From: Varanus komodoensis
Taxonomy: Eukaryota; Chordata; Lepidosauria; Squamata; Varanidae
NCBI RefSeq assembly: GCF_004798865.1
Contig: NW_025335268.1
Location: forward strand, 6,289,127 to 6,353,126
Direction: 5' to 3'
DNA: 64,000 bases
Shown: in pieces, positions 1 through 12,801 of the stretch
Layout of the letters: every line of letters begins with the position of its first letter
Numbering within the stretch: position 1 is the first letter of the stretch
Made by a program: the position numbers and the translations under genes
Notes under the pieces: model-generated
What the model saw: the letters and a program-made list of their open reading frames with translations, nothing else
Told to the model about the DNA's origin: nothing
Database searches by the model: none

Positions 1-3000
1 CTGTTGTAAGGGCTTTCTTCAGGGAACACACAATAGTCATGAAGTGGTGCCTTTGTCTGACAGCCCTTTTATCAAACTGGAACAGAAGGCACACAAAGCA
101 ACACATAAGTCAATCGTTTGCTCTCTTCATAATGCAGCATACACATAGCCAGAAAAATTACAAAGATCTCCACAACAGAGAAAAACCCACAATTGGCTCC
201 TTGGATGTATAATAGTATATAATTTTACAACCTCTGCTTCTGACTATATAAGCTCAGCTTGTCACTTAGAGAAACCAAGAACCCCTCGATAAAACAGAAA
301 AGGTTTGTTCGTTTTTGTTTTTTTAAATTACTACAGCACATTTCCAAACACTTCTTTTATTTTGAAGGGAAAAACAAGAGATACCAAATCCTCATCTGAT
401 GGCAATCCTCAAAATGTCATTTTATGCACCTGAAGATAACAACACAGTACTTTGCAGTTTACATATACTGTCAGTTGAAAATTGCGGAACTCTTTCTCTA
501 CCTGCTCCCCCCCCCGCCCCCACCCTTTGAGGGTCTAAAACAGAAGCCAGAGCACTGCAAGCATTTATAATTAGTCCGGCTAAAATAAGAATAATGTGTG
601 TTTGAGCACAAATGTCTTTGAATATATATGGAATATATGTATTCCATTTTCCTGAGATGCTAAGAAATTGCATGTGCTGATACAACAGAAAAAAGCTACC
701 CAAATATTTGACAGGTGGCAGCCCGTTGATATTTGCAACAGTGATATTACGCAGACCCAGAAAGAGAGACACTAAAAAGGTCAAGAATACCTATTATCCT
801 GCCCATCAGCAGGACCAATTATGCCTAAATCATTCTTGACAGATGATCTAATTATGCTGCTTTAGAAGCAGCCAGTGTTAGGATGCCCATGTTCACATAA
901 AAATTTGCTCCACTGGCAAATCAACCTTGATAGACAATTCCTCCTGATTATTATTATAATTTGATCCATCTTTCCATTTAAACCTCTTACTATACCTTCC
1001 TGCCAATGACCAGCAATGGAAGGGGCGTTAGCACCCCCGCCATCTGTCTGTATTTAAGAATGTAACGTAGGAGTCCAGAAGTAATTCTATAAGCAATAAA
1101 ACTATAAAAGTGGAATAGATATCTGCTATAGCTATCCTTTATAGCAGATACCTGTATTTTCTTTCTATATTTTTATTTTTATTACGTTTACTTAGCAATT
1201 TTTCTATCCTAAAAGATTTTGCTTAAATCTCATTTGTTTTACTAAAACAAATATTCATTTCAAAAAGTAATTGAAAACAATAAACTGAATTCTAAATTCT
1301 AACATCTTCAAGTCATTTTATTTTGCTTGTTCTGCCAGCTTGTTCTTCACAGTAATTTTTTTCCTCTGTTGCAATAGTATCTTCTTTAAAGAAACAAATT
1401 AAGAGAAAAAGTATCAAACTGAGTAGTCTGTTAAAATTGTTTATTCATCCAGTTTTAGAAAAACAAACATCCCTCCAAGCAAATTAAGAAATTTATTAAG
1501 CTCAGAATTATTTGATCTCTTTTTTCTTTTTTAAATAGCTTGAATCCAATTGTTAGTGGAAAAAGTACCACAGCTATTACATTAGAGCAGCTGCATGTTT
1601 AGTAAGCAATTGCACAAGCACTCACTAATGGGATAACTAGCACAACCAGTACAAACAACTAGTACTAATGAAGCTGTAATAAGTTGTGGAACACCAAGTA
1701 CTGAACTGGTGATTTGCATAAGGATAAAAAAGACTTGAGTGCTATTTTCAGAATAGAAAGGTGCAGTGCAAATTGAATAATAAAAAGAGGGTTTCACCAA
1801 GCAGATTAAGCTTTAAATTAACAGAATGATATCATTAAATGCAACCCTAAAAGCCCGAGAAATCACCACCAGTCTTTCTTATAAGGGCTGTCATTTTCTT
1901 GGGATTAGCCAAGCAGAAAGCCAACTATTTTCTTTTACAATCTCAAGTCTCAAAATATCTCTCGCTCACACTTACAAATCAGAATTCTCCCATGCCTGCT
2001 TGTTACATGCTGAGGCAGGGGCACTTGGATGGGGAGCCAAATTACATTACTGCCTCTCTCAGGTACACCATGGTTACACTGCAAGATCACAGAATTTAGA
2101 AGGATGAGAAGCCCATACTGCTTCACACTGTACCAGTGGGTACTGTCCTCCATGTTTCACACAAAAGCGGACATTACAGAAAGTGCTTCAGTAGAGCAAT
2201 CCTTTTCAGCTCACTGGGCATTCTGAGCACCATCACTAAGGGAAGCATCTACAGAAAAGCTGCCAGGACAAATCAATAGGTTGAATAGTAATAGGATCTG
2301 ATACAATTTACCCAAGTGTTCTGAAGAAACTCACTTGGCTGAATGTGGTATGCAATTTATCCCTAAAGCTGGCCTCTTATTCTGTAAGTTTAGGAGGTAG
2401 ATAATGTATTACAAATCCGTCGCATGAGTTCAGGAGAAGAACCTCCAAGTCAGGATTTCTTGGTTAAGAAGGAAAAATCCTCATAAAAACTTTAGAGTAA
2501 CCTCTTGGAGGCTTGAAATTCAATCCTTTCACAATTAAATTGCAAAAAGCAGCATATTTTAAGGGCATTTAGTTTGTACCTCATACTACCTGCATTTTTT
2601 GCCAGCCAACTCATGGAAGGGCAATTCCCAGTGGGAAAAGGTTTGGACTGCAAAACAAACAGAGAAAATGTGTAGATGATAAAAATGCATTCATGGTTGT
2701 TAGGAGCCGTTTTTCAGATTCAGATTAATTAGATGGCGTACAGCCTTCTTGGAACGGCACCACTTCAGAATGCTGGGAGAAAATCCTGAGCTGGGAGAAT
2801 GGTTGCTAATATGTGCTGGCTCAAATTTATTACTTGGCATGGCATCTGCAGTGCATATTCCACTGGTGCCACGGCATCCCCATCATTTAATTTCCAGGTG
2901 CATTTCAGAGTGCTGGCCCTTGAGCCCTACGGCTCTACACAGTCTGGGACCAGGATACCACCAGCTGGAGCAGAGCGATGGCTTTCACACCCTACTTGTT

Positions 3001-4091
3001 GGCTTCTTGGAGGCATCTGGTTGCCCAGCAGGGCACTTCTTATGACAGCCTTTTCCCATGTAACCCTAGCAATACACTAGGCTGTGAAGCCAGTGTGATT
3101 ATGTGTCTTCTTTCACAGAGGACTGTCTTTTACTTAAAGGGCTACCAAAGGGCTGTATTTTGAAGGTGTCCTCTGTTTGAAAGATTGACCCATGCAAGTC
3201 CACTTTAAAGACAGACAACCCTCAGAAAGAAGAACTGGGCCTTAAAGTAGCACCAGGACAGCGGACTGAGCACGGCACACAAGTCCCCTGATGACAGTCT
3301 TGCATGCTATGGTGAGATGTAAACAATTTCTATTTAAATGATAACTATAATTTCTAAGTTTGCATCAAAACATATCAATTAGCATATACAAATGTTCTGC
3401 AAATAGGAATCCTCTTTTGTCTTTGGCAATTCACAAGTGACCACCCTCATGTGGAAAACTTCTCTGCTCATCTTAGAAATAAATTTAATGCCATATTTTT
3501 ATTTATTTTTCTAGTTTTTTGTTTCTAGTATTTTAATGTTGCAACTTTATTATGTTTTTGAAATGGATCTTCAGACTGTAATGTGGATGAAGATGCTTTT
3601 ATAAATAGACAAACTGAACAAGAAGAAAATCTGGGCACGCACCTCAGACAAAATCAAATGACAGGAAATGCTGTTGGTAGTCAGGAGACCGCAAATATTA
3701 AAACAGGGTAAGATCCATAATACTTGCAGAGAGTGCAAGTAAACAGCTTTGCGCAGTATGAAAGGGACAGGGCAGAAGCAACTTTGATGATGGCACCAGG
3801 TACACATCATGTGCAGATGAAGAGTGAGCGTGCGTAACAGCCTTTCCCAGCCCGCTGCCCTTGCGATGTGCTGGACTGCAACACTTACCTAGGAGTAAGT
3901 CATAGTGAATTCAGTGAAATGTAGTTCTAAGTAGACATGTGTAGGATTACATTGTAAAACAACACATGTTGCTTATTTACTTTGAGGAAAGACTAAAGAT
4001 GGGTCAAGAGAAAAGTCATCACCCCATATAAAAATACATTGTATCTTAGCTGCCAAGAAACATGTTTTTAAAAATATAGAAGATGCTTTAC
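1..4091 (-). other. SUSD4: SUSD4 intron downstream of the sushi 3 exon (partial)
   Basis: This AT-rich stretch begins with the GTAAAG donor of the sushi 3 exon at 4091 and runs off the left edge. I searched the minus strand by eye for a fourth sushi module or a transmembrane exon and saw none. Apart from the short palindromic repeat at 3871-3953, no recognisable repeat or gene was identified. Confidence 0.7.
3871..3953. repeat. Short palindromic interspersed repeat, copy 1
   Basis: This is an 83-bp unit whose ends are imperfect inverted repeats: the left side reads CTGCAACACTTACCTAGGA and the right side CTAAGTAGACATGTGTAGG, whose complement resembles the left arm. A second copy lies at 39528-39600 with the same right half (GTAGACATGTATAGGATTGC). 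Its size and symmetry suggest a very small MITE or a fold-back element. Similar 'acttacttctgagtagacatgcataggattgca' units are, from memory, common in lizard genomes, but I cannot name the family. Confidence 0.55.
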
Positions 4092-4280
4092 CTTCCACAT
4101 CAAGGCACCTAGGTGGGCTATCTGACCAGATAAGGTTATACATGCACTCAAGGAACTCTGTCCCCTCTAGTTTATATCCAGGAAAGCACTGAAAATATAT
4201 AATTGATCCTACTGGGAAGGAAGAGTCGAACTCAGATATGTTAATATAACTATGAGGAAGAACCAATGGCCTCAGGCAAC
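4092..4280 (-). CDS. SUSD4: SUSD4 coding exon encoding sushi (CCP) domain 3
   Basis: This is the third sushi module of SUSD4. The acceptor is a strong pyrimidine tract plus TTTGCAG. The exon reads (G)[17 protein letters not shown], then [40 protein letters not shown], and ends at a GTAAAG donor. The order CLRPL, YxNIS, SFPVG, FPG(F/Y)KL, NLIWS, SPPRCL matches human SUSD4 from memory and distinguishes it from CSMD or SEZ6 sushi domains. YINIS carries an N-glycosylation sequon. Length is 189 bp with phase-1 junctions. The next exon (sushi 4, then transmembrane and tail) was not found between 1 and 4091 and is inferred to lie beyond the left edge. Confidence 0.93.
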
Positions 4281-4660
4281 CTGCAAATTAAGAAAAAGGA
4301 GGTATCTTTTATTATGAGGCACTTATCTTTAAAACATCCTAATTACAGCTATCAAGTTAATATATATATTCCCTTCTCCCGCATGCAGAGAACTCTGCTC
4401 TGCCTCCTCTGACTCACTCTCCTACTCTTCCCCTCTCCCAGCCCAACAGATCACAACTTCTGCTGGCTCAGCCTGCAAATTGCAGCAAAGTACAAAATAG
4501 CGCCTGTAAATTCAGCATGGATCATTTTAAAATTGCAGTGTTTGCTTTTCCCTTATTTTTATTCTCGGGTATTTTTTATTCTTATTACTAGAAACCTGAT
4601 GGTCACTTATGCAAACTATTGTTCCTCCCCTTCTAATGTGTGAAATTCTCTCTCAATGGG

Positions 4661-4812
4661 CTATAATTGGCCAATATTCCTTTTCTNNNNNNNNNNNNNN
4701 NNNNNNNNNNNNNNNNNNNNNNNNNNNNNNNNNNNNNNNNNNNNNNNNNNNNNNNNNNNNNNNNNNNNNNNNNNNNNNNNNNNNNNAGAAAAGGAATATT
4801 GGCCAATTATAG
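4661..4812. repeat. Perfect 26-bp inverted repeat flanking an assembly gap
   Basis: The 26 bases at 4661-4686 (starting CTATAATTGGCCAATATTCC) and those at 4787-4812 (starting AGAAAAGGAATATTGG) are exact reverse complements. Both arms touch the run of Ns directly. The match stops at the outer edges. Either the gap hides the loop of a hairpin or palindrome, or the two contig ends are the same sequence in opposite orientation. Confidence 0.95.
4687..4786. other. Assembly gap (100 Ns)
   Basis: There are exactly 100 consecutive Ns, a conventional placeholder for a gap of unknown size. Reading frames that cross it are meaningless. Confidence 0.99.
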
Positions 4813-6474
4813 TCAGTTGCATAGTTATGGATATCCACATTAAGAAACTTCCAAAGCTACCCATTAATTTCAGAAAGCGGGAGCTTTTCATCTGAGTTCA
4901 ATGGTGCAGGAGAAAATTCTGCACTTATTAAAAATGACTGTGAACAGAAGAACTTTCTCGTAGATAGAACAATTAATTTCCCCCTCACAGAGCCTTTCCT
5001 GGTGTCTACACTGTTGTCTTTTTAGAGTCAGGTGCATACCTTTTTATTCTCTCCCACTAAAACTTCTCTAAAGCTGCTAGGATTTTTGGTTTTACTTTGC
5101 TGTTATCCACTCCACAGATATCTCTTATGTGTAACAATTGCTGCTAAGTCAGGAAATATCTCTAAGACTGGGCAGATGACTACAAATGATTTATAACTCT
5201 GTAATCATATACTGGGGGAGGGAAACATGTGACATGCATTGGCCTACAAATCCCATCAACCCTAGTCAGAATAGTCAATACTGTGGAATGAAGATATTTG
5301 TAGTCTGTATACCATGCATGATTTTATAAATGTCTCTTGCCCCCTTACTCATTTCCTCACTATACTAAAAGTCCCAAACTCCTGTGGAGGGGTCAAGAGC
5401 CTAGAGAGTAAACATTTTTCTCCAGGTAGGACCCACAGGACATGGGTCTGGAATGCATACCCAACAAAAGACGACTATCTGAAGTGGATCCCTCACTGAC
5501 CCACCCCTTCCTAGGAACATGTACAAGGACTTCCTACCTGCAGGAGAGATTGGGGATACAATTCAGGCTTATCTTTCCCTTGCTTCCTCTCCTATGCTCT
5601 TTAATTATATTTGCTCTGTTCTTACATACACACCCAAAGCAAGTCAAAGCATGAAAATATAAGACACACTGTAAAAATAGGTTTTAAAAACAAAGCTTCT
5701 AAAAGTTCAATTCCTAGAATAAAAGCAGAACTGCCCGTAACTAAAAACACAGCTTCTGCAGCTAAGCCATAGATCCACACTGCCTAACTAGACATTACAG
5801 GGGACACGTGGATACCTTTAATGCACATCTCCCCACTAATGTCCAGTAAAAGAAATGTGCAGTGTGATGGCATCCACATCACTGTTTTTCAGTCTCCTGC
5901 AAGAAATGGTCAGTAAGGGCAATGAGACATGGGCAAGACTTCATGCCAATATGCTTCTTTGCTAAGTCTTATAGGAGAGGTGAAGAAGGCATCCCTGTCC
6001 CTCAAATATCTAGTTAGGTTCACAGACATCAGGAAAATTCCTAGTCTCCTGAAAAAGTGTTTGGACCTGGAAAGTTTCCACCTGGCATCAGAATAAAAAC
6101 AGGGAGGTAGCCAGGTGAGCGTCTCTTTCTCTTGGTAGAGAATTCCCAGCACCCTGGCACACACAGAAAGAATTCCAAGTTGATTAAGGAATTATTTTGA
6201 TAGAATACTCTTAACCTCTCACCTGTTTGGTTTAATAAATAATAAGGCAGTGAACATAAAATTTGGTCACTCAAGTAAAGCTAGAGGAATGTTCATTTAA
6301 TCTTTCTTAGGCACAGATATGTATGCCCATCTTAACTGAAAAGGGCCTTCTGCAAAGATACTACGGTCATGGCAGAAAACTATTATCTCATTCAGCTGTT
6401 AAAAAAAAAAGCATGTTACACTAGTACAAAGTGTGAGATCTGTAAAAGAAGGAGGATGTTCCAGTGTACTAAAC

Positions 6475-6648
6475 CTTGGCAAATGGGCAGATTGTCCCAA
6501 CTTCCATCGTCTTGACATACAGAAACCATGTTGTCTATATCAGGGTAACGGATCTGGAATCCTTCATGACAGCTGATAATTAACTTATCTCCAGTCCTGT
6601 ATGTCTTGTTATAAACCTCTGCATCTTCAACAATTGGAGCAAGGCAAT
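6475..6648 (-). CDS. SUSD4: SUSD4 coding exon encoding sushi (CCP) domain 2
   Basis: This is the second sushi module of SUSD4. After the acceptor (CCACAG) the minus strand reads (D)[19 protein letters not shown], then [15 protein letters not shown] and [19 protein letters not shown]. It ends CAAG before a GTTTAG donor, a valid GT but a weaker match than the other donors here. All four cysteines and the Trp before the last cysteine are present. YNKTY holds an N-glycosylation sequon that human SUSD4 also has (HNKTY). Length is 174 bp, phase 1 at both ends, so it joins in frame to the exons at 18671 and 4280. Any continuous frame seen past either edge is intron read-through. Confidence 0.93.
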
Positions 6649-7465
6649 CTGTGGCTTCATAAAGAAAATTATATATAGCATTACAAAAGTTGGTCAACTA
6701 AACGAAAAAGTTCTTATGCAAAGTCATTCCACAATACCACTTATTGTTTGAAAATCTGCAAACCTTTTTGACTAAGGGCACAGTTCTGAACATGCTTAGA
6801 CAGAGGAAAAGGTCTACAACTTCCAGCAAGCCCCAGCCAGCTGTGCTGCCTAAGAGATACTGGGAGTTTTCTATCTAAAGATGCACTGGACTGTACCCTC
6901 AATCAATTTAGCACCACACTTTCCTGATCATCAGCATCAAAACAATTGCACAAGCAGTCTCATTCTTCCAAATTTTAAAACTCTCAGGAAAGGCCATTCA
7001 ATGCAAACTATTGTTTTCATTACTTCAACTATTAGTTTTGCAAATTCATAACCACACTTCCCCTCCTGAAGAAGGAGGCACTCAAAGCAGCTTATTGCAC
7101 ACATAAAACAATGACTATTTATTAAAACACATCTACAAGAACCAGTCCTGGATTAAAGCAACTGGAGTCCCTGGGCTAGGAGGCCTTGGGAGGCCCAAAC
7201 TTAATAGCACCTGATCATGAGAAGGAAAACCTCATTCTCTTTTTTATCTACTTGATGAAAGTGGAAATCTGCTGAAATTTTAGCATTGGTAAAAAGATTG
7301 TTTATAAATTTATAAACTATAATAAGTTTACAAAAGTATGGATTAATGAATGTGTTCACACAGAACATTCATAGGGAAATCATATCTATGTCATAACACG
7401 ACACTATATACAAAGTCAAAATAGTTTCTATCGAGCTTTTTTGCAAGCAAACTTATCAATTATAT

Positions 7466-7906
7466 CAGGGGTCCTCAAACTTTTCCACCAGGGGGCCAGT
7501 TGAAAGGTGCTGGGCGCGGGCTGGAAAGGTGGTACTGGTGGGTCGCGTGGGCTGGTGCGGGGGTGGGAGTGGGGTGCGGGGGACAGGATGCACAGGAGCG
7601 AAGGCGGGCGCAGCGTAGGCAGGGCACAGGGCGAGGCGAGGCGAGGCGGGGGCAGGCATGTGCCATGATGCAGCAGCGGGCGCGTGATGCAGCGGCTGGT
7701 TCGCTTGGAGATTGTTTTCTCCTAGCGAGTCCAAAATGATCTCCTCGTAAGCAAGCCGCCACCTCCCCCCATGGGGGGGCAAGGTGGGGGATGGTGGGTG
7801 CGCATGGTGCACAGGCGTGCGGCGCACTGAAAACCTCTGAGGCAGGCCAGATAAATGGGCATGGCGGACAAGATTTGGCCCCTGGGCCGTAGTTTGAGGA
7901 CCCATG
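7466..7906. mobile_element. hAT-type MITE, copy 1
   Basis: This is a 441-bp non-autonomous DNA element. Its ends are inverted: left CAGGGGTCCTCAAAC, right GTTTGAGGACCCATG. It is flanked by an 8-bp target duplication with one mismatch (AATTATAT at 7458-7465, AGTTATAT at 7907-7914), the hallmark of hAT elements. The interior is strikingly GC-rich against an AT-rich intron and includes a GGAGAT...ATCTCC hairpin-like segment. Open frames across it are compositional artefacts. It is related to the element at 63310-63716 but lies in the opposite orientation. Confidence 0.88.
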
Positions 7907-8534
7907 AGTTATATAATTAAAATCAGTAAGTCGTAGTTTATCATTTTCTATGCAGAGAATGCTTGGCTCAAAGAACCAGTCTTGGGACATGGCTGATCTT
8001 AGATCATTCTTTATCCTTTTTAGCTGAGAGTATGACATTTTGCCTAGGTATGCCCCTGATTTTATTGTTACAAATGAAATAAAATAATGATTTAAAAAAA
8101 TCTGGCAGAAGGCTGAGGCCCCCCTAGATAATGAGGCCCTGGGCTGCAGTCCACTCAGCCCATATGTAAATCACCGACAAGAAGCTAAGAGCAGCAGAGA
8201 CAGAAACACAAAGAGCCCAAACCATCAATAATTGAAAATAAGTAACAGAATGGATTGCTTTTTAAAGAGAGACAGCTGGAAGGGCAGGGAAAGAGGAAGA
8301 GTTCCACACAGGAGGCTGCTACCACTGAGTAACCCCAACTACATCTTACCACCTACTATCCCTCGAAGGCAATGAATGGCTCATCCTCATGCAGGAAAAG
8401 CACAGCAGCTGATTGTAAAGCACAGGCAGGCTCATAGGGGTGAAAATGGCCCTTAAAGTGGACTGTTCCCAAGCTATTAGAGGCACTAAAGGTAATAAGC
8501 AGGACCTGGAATTGCACTCAGAAATTAACTGCCA

Positions 8535-9420
8535 GCAAGCATGGCTAATATGATAAAGGGTTCACGCGACCTCAGAACTTTGTCCTGGTGAACAGTTTAG
8601 CTGCAGAATTTTGCATTAGTTGATGTTTCAGCTATTTTGTCAGGGCAGCAGCATCCAGAACACGTTAAAGTAGTGATTTTCCATGTCAAGAATGGGTATA
8701 ATGGATGTGCAAGTTAAAGCTGGACAAAAGTACTCCTGGTCATCACTGGCACCTGTCTGGTGAAAAAGTATTTCCAGGTAATGAATCTGACCTTTTAAGG
8801 AGATACAACCACAGCAGAGGTCCCTGAACTTGCAGGCTATCTTATTTTGTCTTGTCTCGATTTATTCTCAGTTTATTCTCATCCAGTCCATTGTAGACCC
8901 CCAAATACCAATTCACAATATATATATACAGTCTTCCCAGAATATGATGAAAAGAAAGTTAGAATATCATCAGGATACTGAAGAAAACCAACTTTCATTG
9001 CTGGATGATTTTTCCCAGAATCTTTGCATAAATGTGGAAAAGTACAAGAAACCCTATGGAACCGCACAGACAAACCAGCCAAGCCTGAGTCTAGAAACAC
9101 ATTCTGAAACCTATCAGCCAAGAAAGAGGGGAAGCACCACAATGTAGTCCCTCCCCCATCTCAGCAAGATGTCCCAGAAGGATACCATGGCCAGCGATAC
9201 TGAAATTGCTCAGAGAACAAGCAGAGCCTACCAGGACATGTCCCCTGCCCCCTGTCTATTCCTGGTAGAGATAATTTAACAGGGCAACCAAAGCTGTTTC
9301 TATCCAAGAACTAGAGCTGAAAACTTTATCCATTTGATCAATTTCATCTGGGAGTTCTTGGAACTGAGTTGCTTCTACATATCCAGACATCTTATGCCTG
9401 TCCCATGAATGTCTGATACT
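8535..9420 (-). mobile_element. L2-type LINE fragment (reverse transcriptase region, decayed)
   Basis: Read on the minus strand, the stretch around 9160-9220 gives LSNFSIAGHGILLGHL. This matches the LINE reverse transcriptase signature LSAAFDTIDHGILLDRL typical of L2-clade ORF2 from squamates. The remainder, to about 8535, follows the L2 consensus order (minus-strand sense of 'tactcctggtcatcactggcacct') as I remember it. Frames are broken throughout and the copy is old. Boundaries are approximate. Confidence 0.65.
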
Positions 9421-12350
9421 GGTCAATAATTATTCAGAACAGTAACTTCATAAACAAAGAATGAACTCCTGTCTTTTTAAGCAAGATGGAACAGAGCTCT
9501 CATCTGAAGAAGTGATAACAATTGCCACCACGTCATCAGCCTGTCCTCTCTGACTACCTCTGGAAGCTATGAAATCCTGAGCTGCACCTACCACAGGAAC
9601 ATTACCACGAACGTTGAAATCCTTCCTCCCATGCCCTGCCATGTACATGCTTTCAGACCGTGTAATACAAACACTTCTATCAATAATACTCATAAAATGG
9701 ACAGAAAAGAAAACTGGGGTCTAAAAGTAAGCAGAATTATACTAGCAAGGTTGCTACATATTTCAGCTTTACGGAGATTAAACTGTTCTCTTCATCCAAT
9801 GAAAATACAATTTCTGTGCTATGGACCAGGATTCACAGTAGTGTATGTTCATATACACTACTATGGCCAGACCAGAGAAGTCAGTTCCAGGGTCCCGTGG
9901 ACTTGAGAGTCCCCACTTCGTTCTCTGCACTCCGTTATCCCCAACCCTGCTCTGTGCTCCCCTCACTCCATGCCTTATCAGGCAATTGCATCTTCTTTCT
10001 CTCTCGCTTTCTCCTTTAACTTTCAGCAAAAGGCTGGGTACACCTGAAGGAAGCATCAATTGCACCCAGCTTCTTCATTCTACAAAGGCACTCTGGAGAA
10101 TTCTAAATGCCAGATACAACTACAGATTCACTCTGCAGCACACCTGAACTTTTCTAAAACATAAAAAGAAATAAAAAGAAAGAAAATGTATCACTGCCTG
10201 CTAAATTAAGTGGGAAGGCACACCTGGAGCTGGAAGAGAAGGAGCAGAGAGAGAAAGACCAAGTGCACTTGGGGTGGGAGGTAAATGGGAGTGGGCAGAG
10301 AAACTAGGGTGTGGCGTTCCTAGAAGCCTGTGGGTGGGATGCAAAAGGCATCTTGTCTACAGCCCCTTCACCCTGGTGCCCCCACTCTATGTGCCATTCA
10401 AATTCATTTCATTCATGGCCTAAAATATAAGGACAGAGATTGGCTCTCAGCAAGTACACATAAGTCAGTACGCAGGTCTGCTCCATAAAGGGTTGTGTTT
10501 CTCAACTGCTGTCTCAGCTTGAAAACATTTAGAAATGTTTGCGTTGTGAGTTCATGAATCACAGACATTTCCACATTTCTATGCAGCCAGCATTGAGAAA
10601 GTGGTCAGCAAATCCCATAAAGTTAATTTTAGTTGCTAGAAGGACACAGCTGAGTGAAAAGCCAATTGGTTGATTGTTTACATATATAAAGTTTTGCTTC
10701 CACATAGATGGAGTTTAATCTACTCCACATTACTATGGATTAATTTACTCATTCCCTTTTTACTTTGCAATTTATGTTAAAGTGAATTGCATTTTGCAAC
10801 ACAAAAAGACATGCAAAGCAAAGCGCTCAGCATCGTCTCAACTCTACATGTATCCTATGGATTAGTAATAAAACAGCATGTGTATCGATTATATGAATAG
10901 CAGCATAAAATGATATAAAAGCAAGCAAAAATATATACAGAGCAGTGATTTGTAGAATATGACATCTATTTCTGAGGAACAACAGGAATTAAATTGCTTT
11001 ATACAAGATACAGAGGCTATACTACAACAACAGTAGCCACAACACAAAATACTTATGGCTGTTAGGTAAAAAGAAAAGGATTTGTTTATGGCATCACACA
11101 CTTTGGTGTACCAACCCACATATAAGATCTGATGTCCTACTTCACTTATTGCACAAGCAGAATCCACAAATCCTGCAATAGAAAGATGGAAGTTTAAAAA
11201 GCAATCCCTGAAACATGTTGAAATACCTATTTCTGGATTGTTAAAGGTCCATGGAACACCCTTCTACAAACACCGCTAACCTCTCTGTTCAGGTATATTT
11301 GCTTATTTCAGGTTGCTTCTTTCTGTTGCACCAGCAATGGGTTCTGCTAGCAAGCGGGCTTGGTTCAATACGCTCCAAGATGCTCTGACATGCGGGCTGG
11401 CTCTCCCTGGACATAATGAATTTGGAATATTCACAAATACTTAAGCTATATTGAAAACCATAACTGGTTCACTTGTTATATAAACATATGGGGAAATGAT
11501 GTTTTTATGAGAACATAATATTATAAGCTGCAAAACCCCACATAAATCTCAATTGAAATTAGAAGCTTCAGAACGGGATATAATTTCCCCCAAACATAAA
11601 GATTACACCCTGCAATCAGTTTCTAATAAACTAACCACTCGCTATTACAGAACACAGATGAAAGCACTGGTGCTCCACATACAAATGTGACATGGGCATT
11701 TCTAAGCTCCTTCACAAGCCCTTCTATTCAAGATTACTACATTAATTCTATGAAAAGATCCCTCTATTTTGAAAGGGGCCTGCCCATGCTTTTGTCCAGT
11801 CTCACTGGGTCGAAGTGCCAAAAGAACCAGGAGTCTTTTAAAAAGACAATTCAGCTCAGCAAGACGGATTTATAAATTAAGTTGATTCTGGCAGTTGAAG
11901 ACAGATCCATTTATCTTCCTCTGGTATATGTATCTGAATGTATCATTAAAGAAGGAAAGAAAAGAAAAAGGCACAAAAAGAGGAGTGTCATTTTGACTGT
12001 TCATTTCAGGTACAAAATATGACTAAGTCTTCAATGCCAGGTACACTTAGCCTCTTACTCATTATGATAAAAGTATTAAGATAATATTTTATCTAATGAA
12101 AAGTAAGTGAATAAGATGGCCTATTTATTCTATAACACTTTTTAAAAATCAGGCAACCACCAAAAGGGCTCACACTGTACCTTACCTTAAAGGAAGAATC
12201 ATGTCTTCCTTATCTATTGCTTATTGTTTGTTATGTTTATATCCTCTTCCTTCCAATAATCTGAGAGCAGACACTGGCAGCTATTCCTTAAGAGAAATAA
12301 CCACTAGCCCAATGCCAGTAGATGGTCCGCTTAGCTAAGTGGCAAAAACC
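9421..12350. other. Intron sequence with nothing recognised
   Basis: AT-rich intronic sequence between the L2 and CR1 fragments. I found no exon-like frame with splice signals and no repeat that I can name. Confidence 0.5.
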
Positions 12351-12801
12351 ATGCTGAATCAGCCCAGAAGCTCACCTGGTTCAGCACTTGGTACACACTG
12401 TGGCAAACCAGCTGCCTACACGATCCCGCAAGCAGGATGGGTGCATGTTCTCCTCCTGACCAAGCTGCCCAGCAACTGATCTGTGCAGACATACTGCCTC
12501 TCATAACAGACATAACACATAGTGAGCAAGGCCATGGGTAGTCTTCTCTTGCAGGAATTTGTCTAACTCCCTTTTAAATTGAATCGAATTTGTCTAACTC
12601 CCATCCAAATTGGCAGCCATCATTACTTCCTATGGCAGGGAATTCCATAGTCTAGCTGTCTACTGGATGAGGGAGTGCTTGGTTTTATCTGCCCTGAAGC
12701 TCCTGTCAATCAGTTTCAGGGAATGATGCTGGGTTCTAGTATTATAAGAGATGGAGAAAAATGTCTCCCTCTCAAATTTCTCCACACCATGCATAATTCT
12801 C
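12351..12801 (-). mobile_element. CR1-type LINE 3' region, proximal part
   Basis: The plus strand follows, in antisense, the amniote CR1 3'-end consensus: 'gctgaatcagcccagaagctc', 'cacactgtggcaaaccagctgcc', 'catactgcctctcataacag', 'gaatttgtctaactccctttt' and 'gggaattccatagtctagctg'. The element is therefore on the minus strand. It carries a local duplication of a 17-bp motif (12555-12571 and 12586-12602). The consensus is interrupted at 12801 and resumes at 13281, on the far side of the BovB copy. Confidence 0.72.

Larger units (their letters stand above)
4281..6474 (-). other. SUSD4: SUSD4 intron between sushi 2 and sushi 3 exons (2.2 kb, contains assembly gap)
   Basis: This intron has a GTTTAG donor at its high-coordinate end and a TTTGCAG acceptor at its low-coordinate end. 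It contains 100 unknown bases (4687-4786), so its true length is not known. Nothing coding was recognised. Confidence 0.85.

Noticed and set aside
4609-4895. Open frames on both strands across 4609-4895.
   Set aside because: They run through 100 Ns. The similar ends on both strands merely reflect the inverted arms.
7465-8038. Long open frames (146 and 187 codons) rich in Pro, Ala and His.
   Set aside because: They run through the GC-rich interior of a hAT MITE with defined ends and target duplication. The length is a consequence of base composition.
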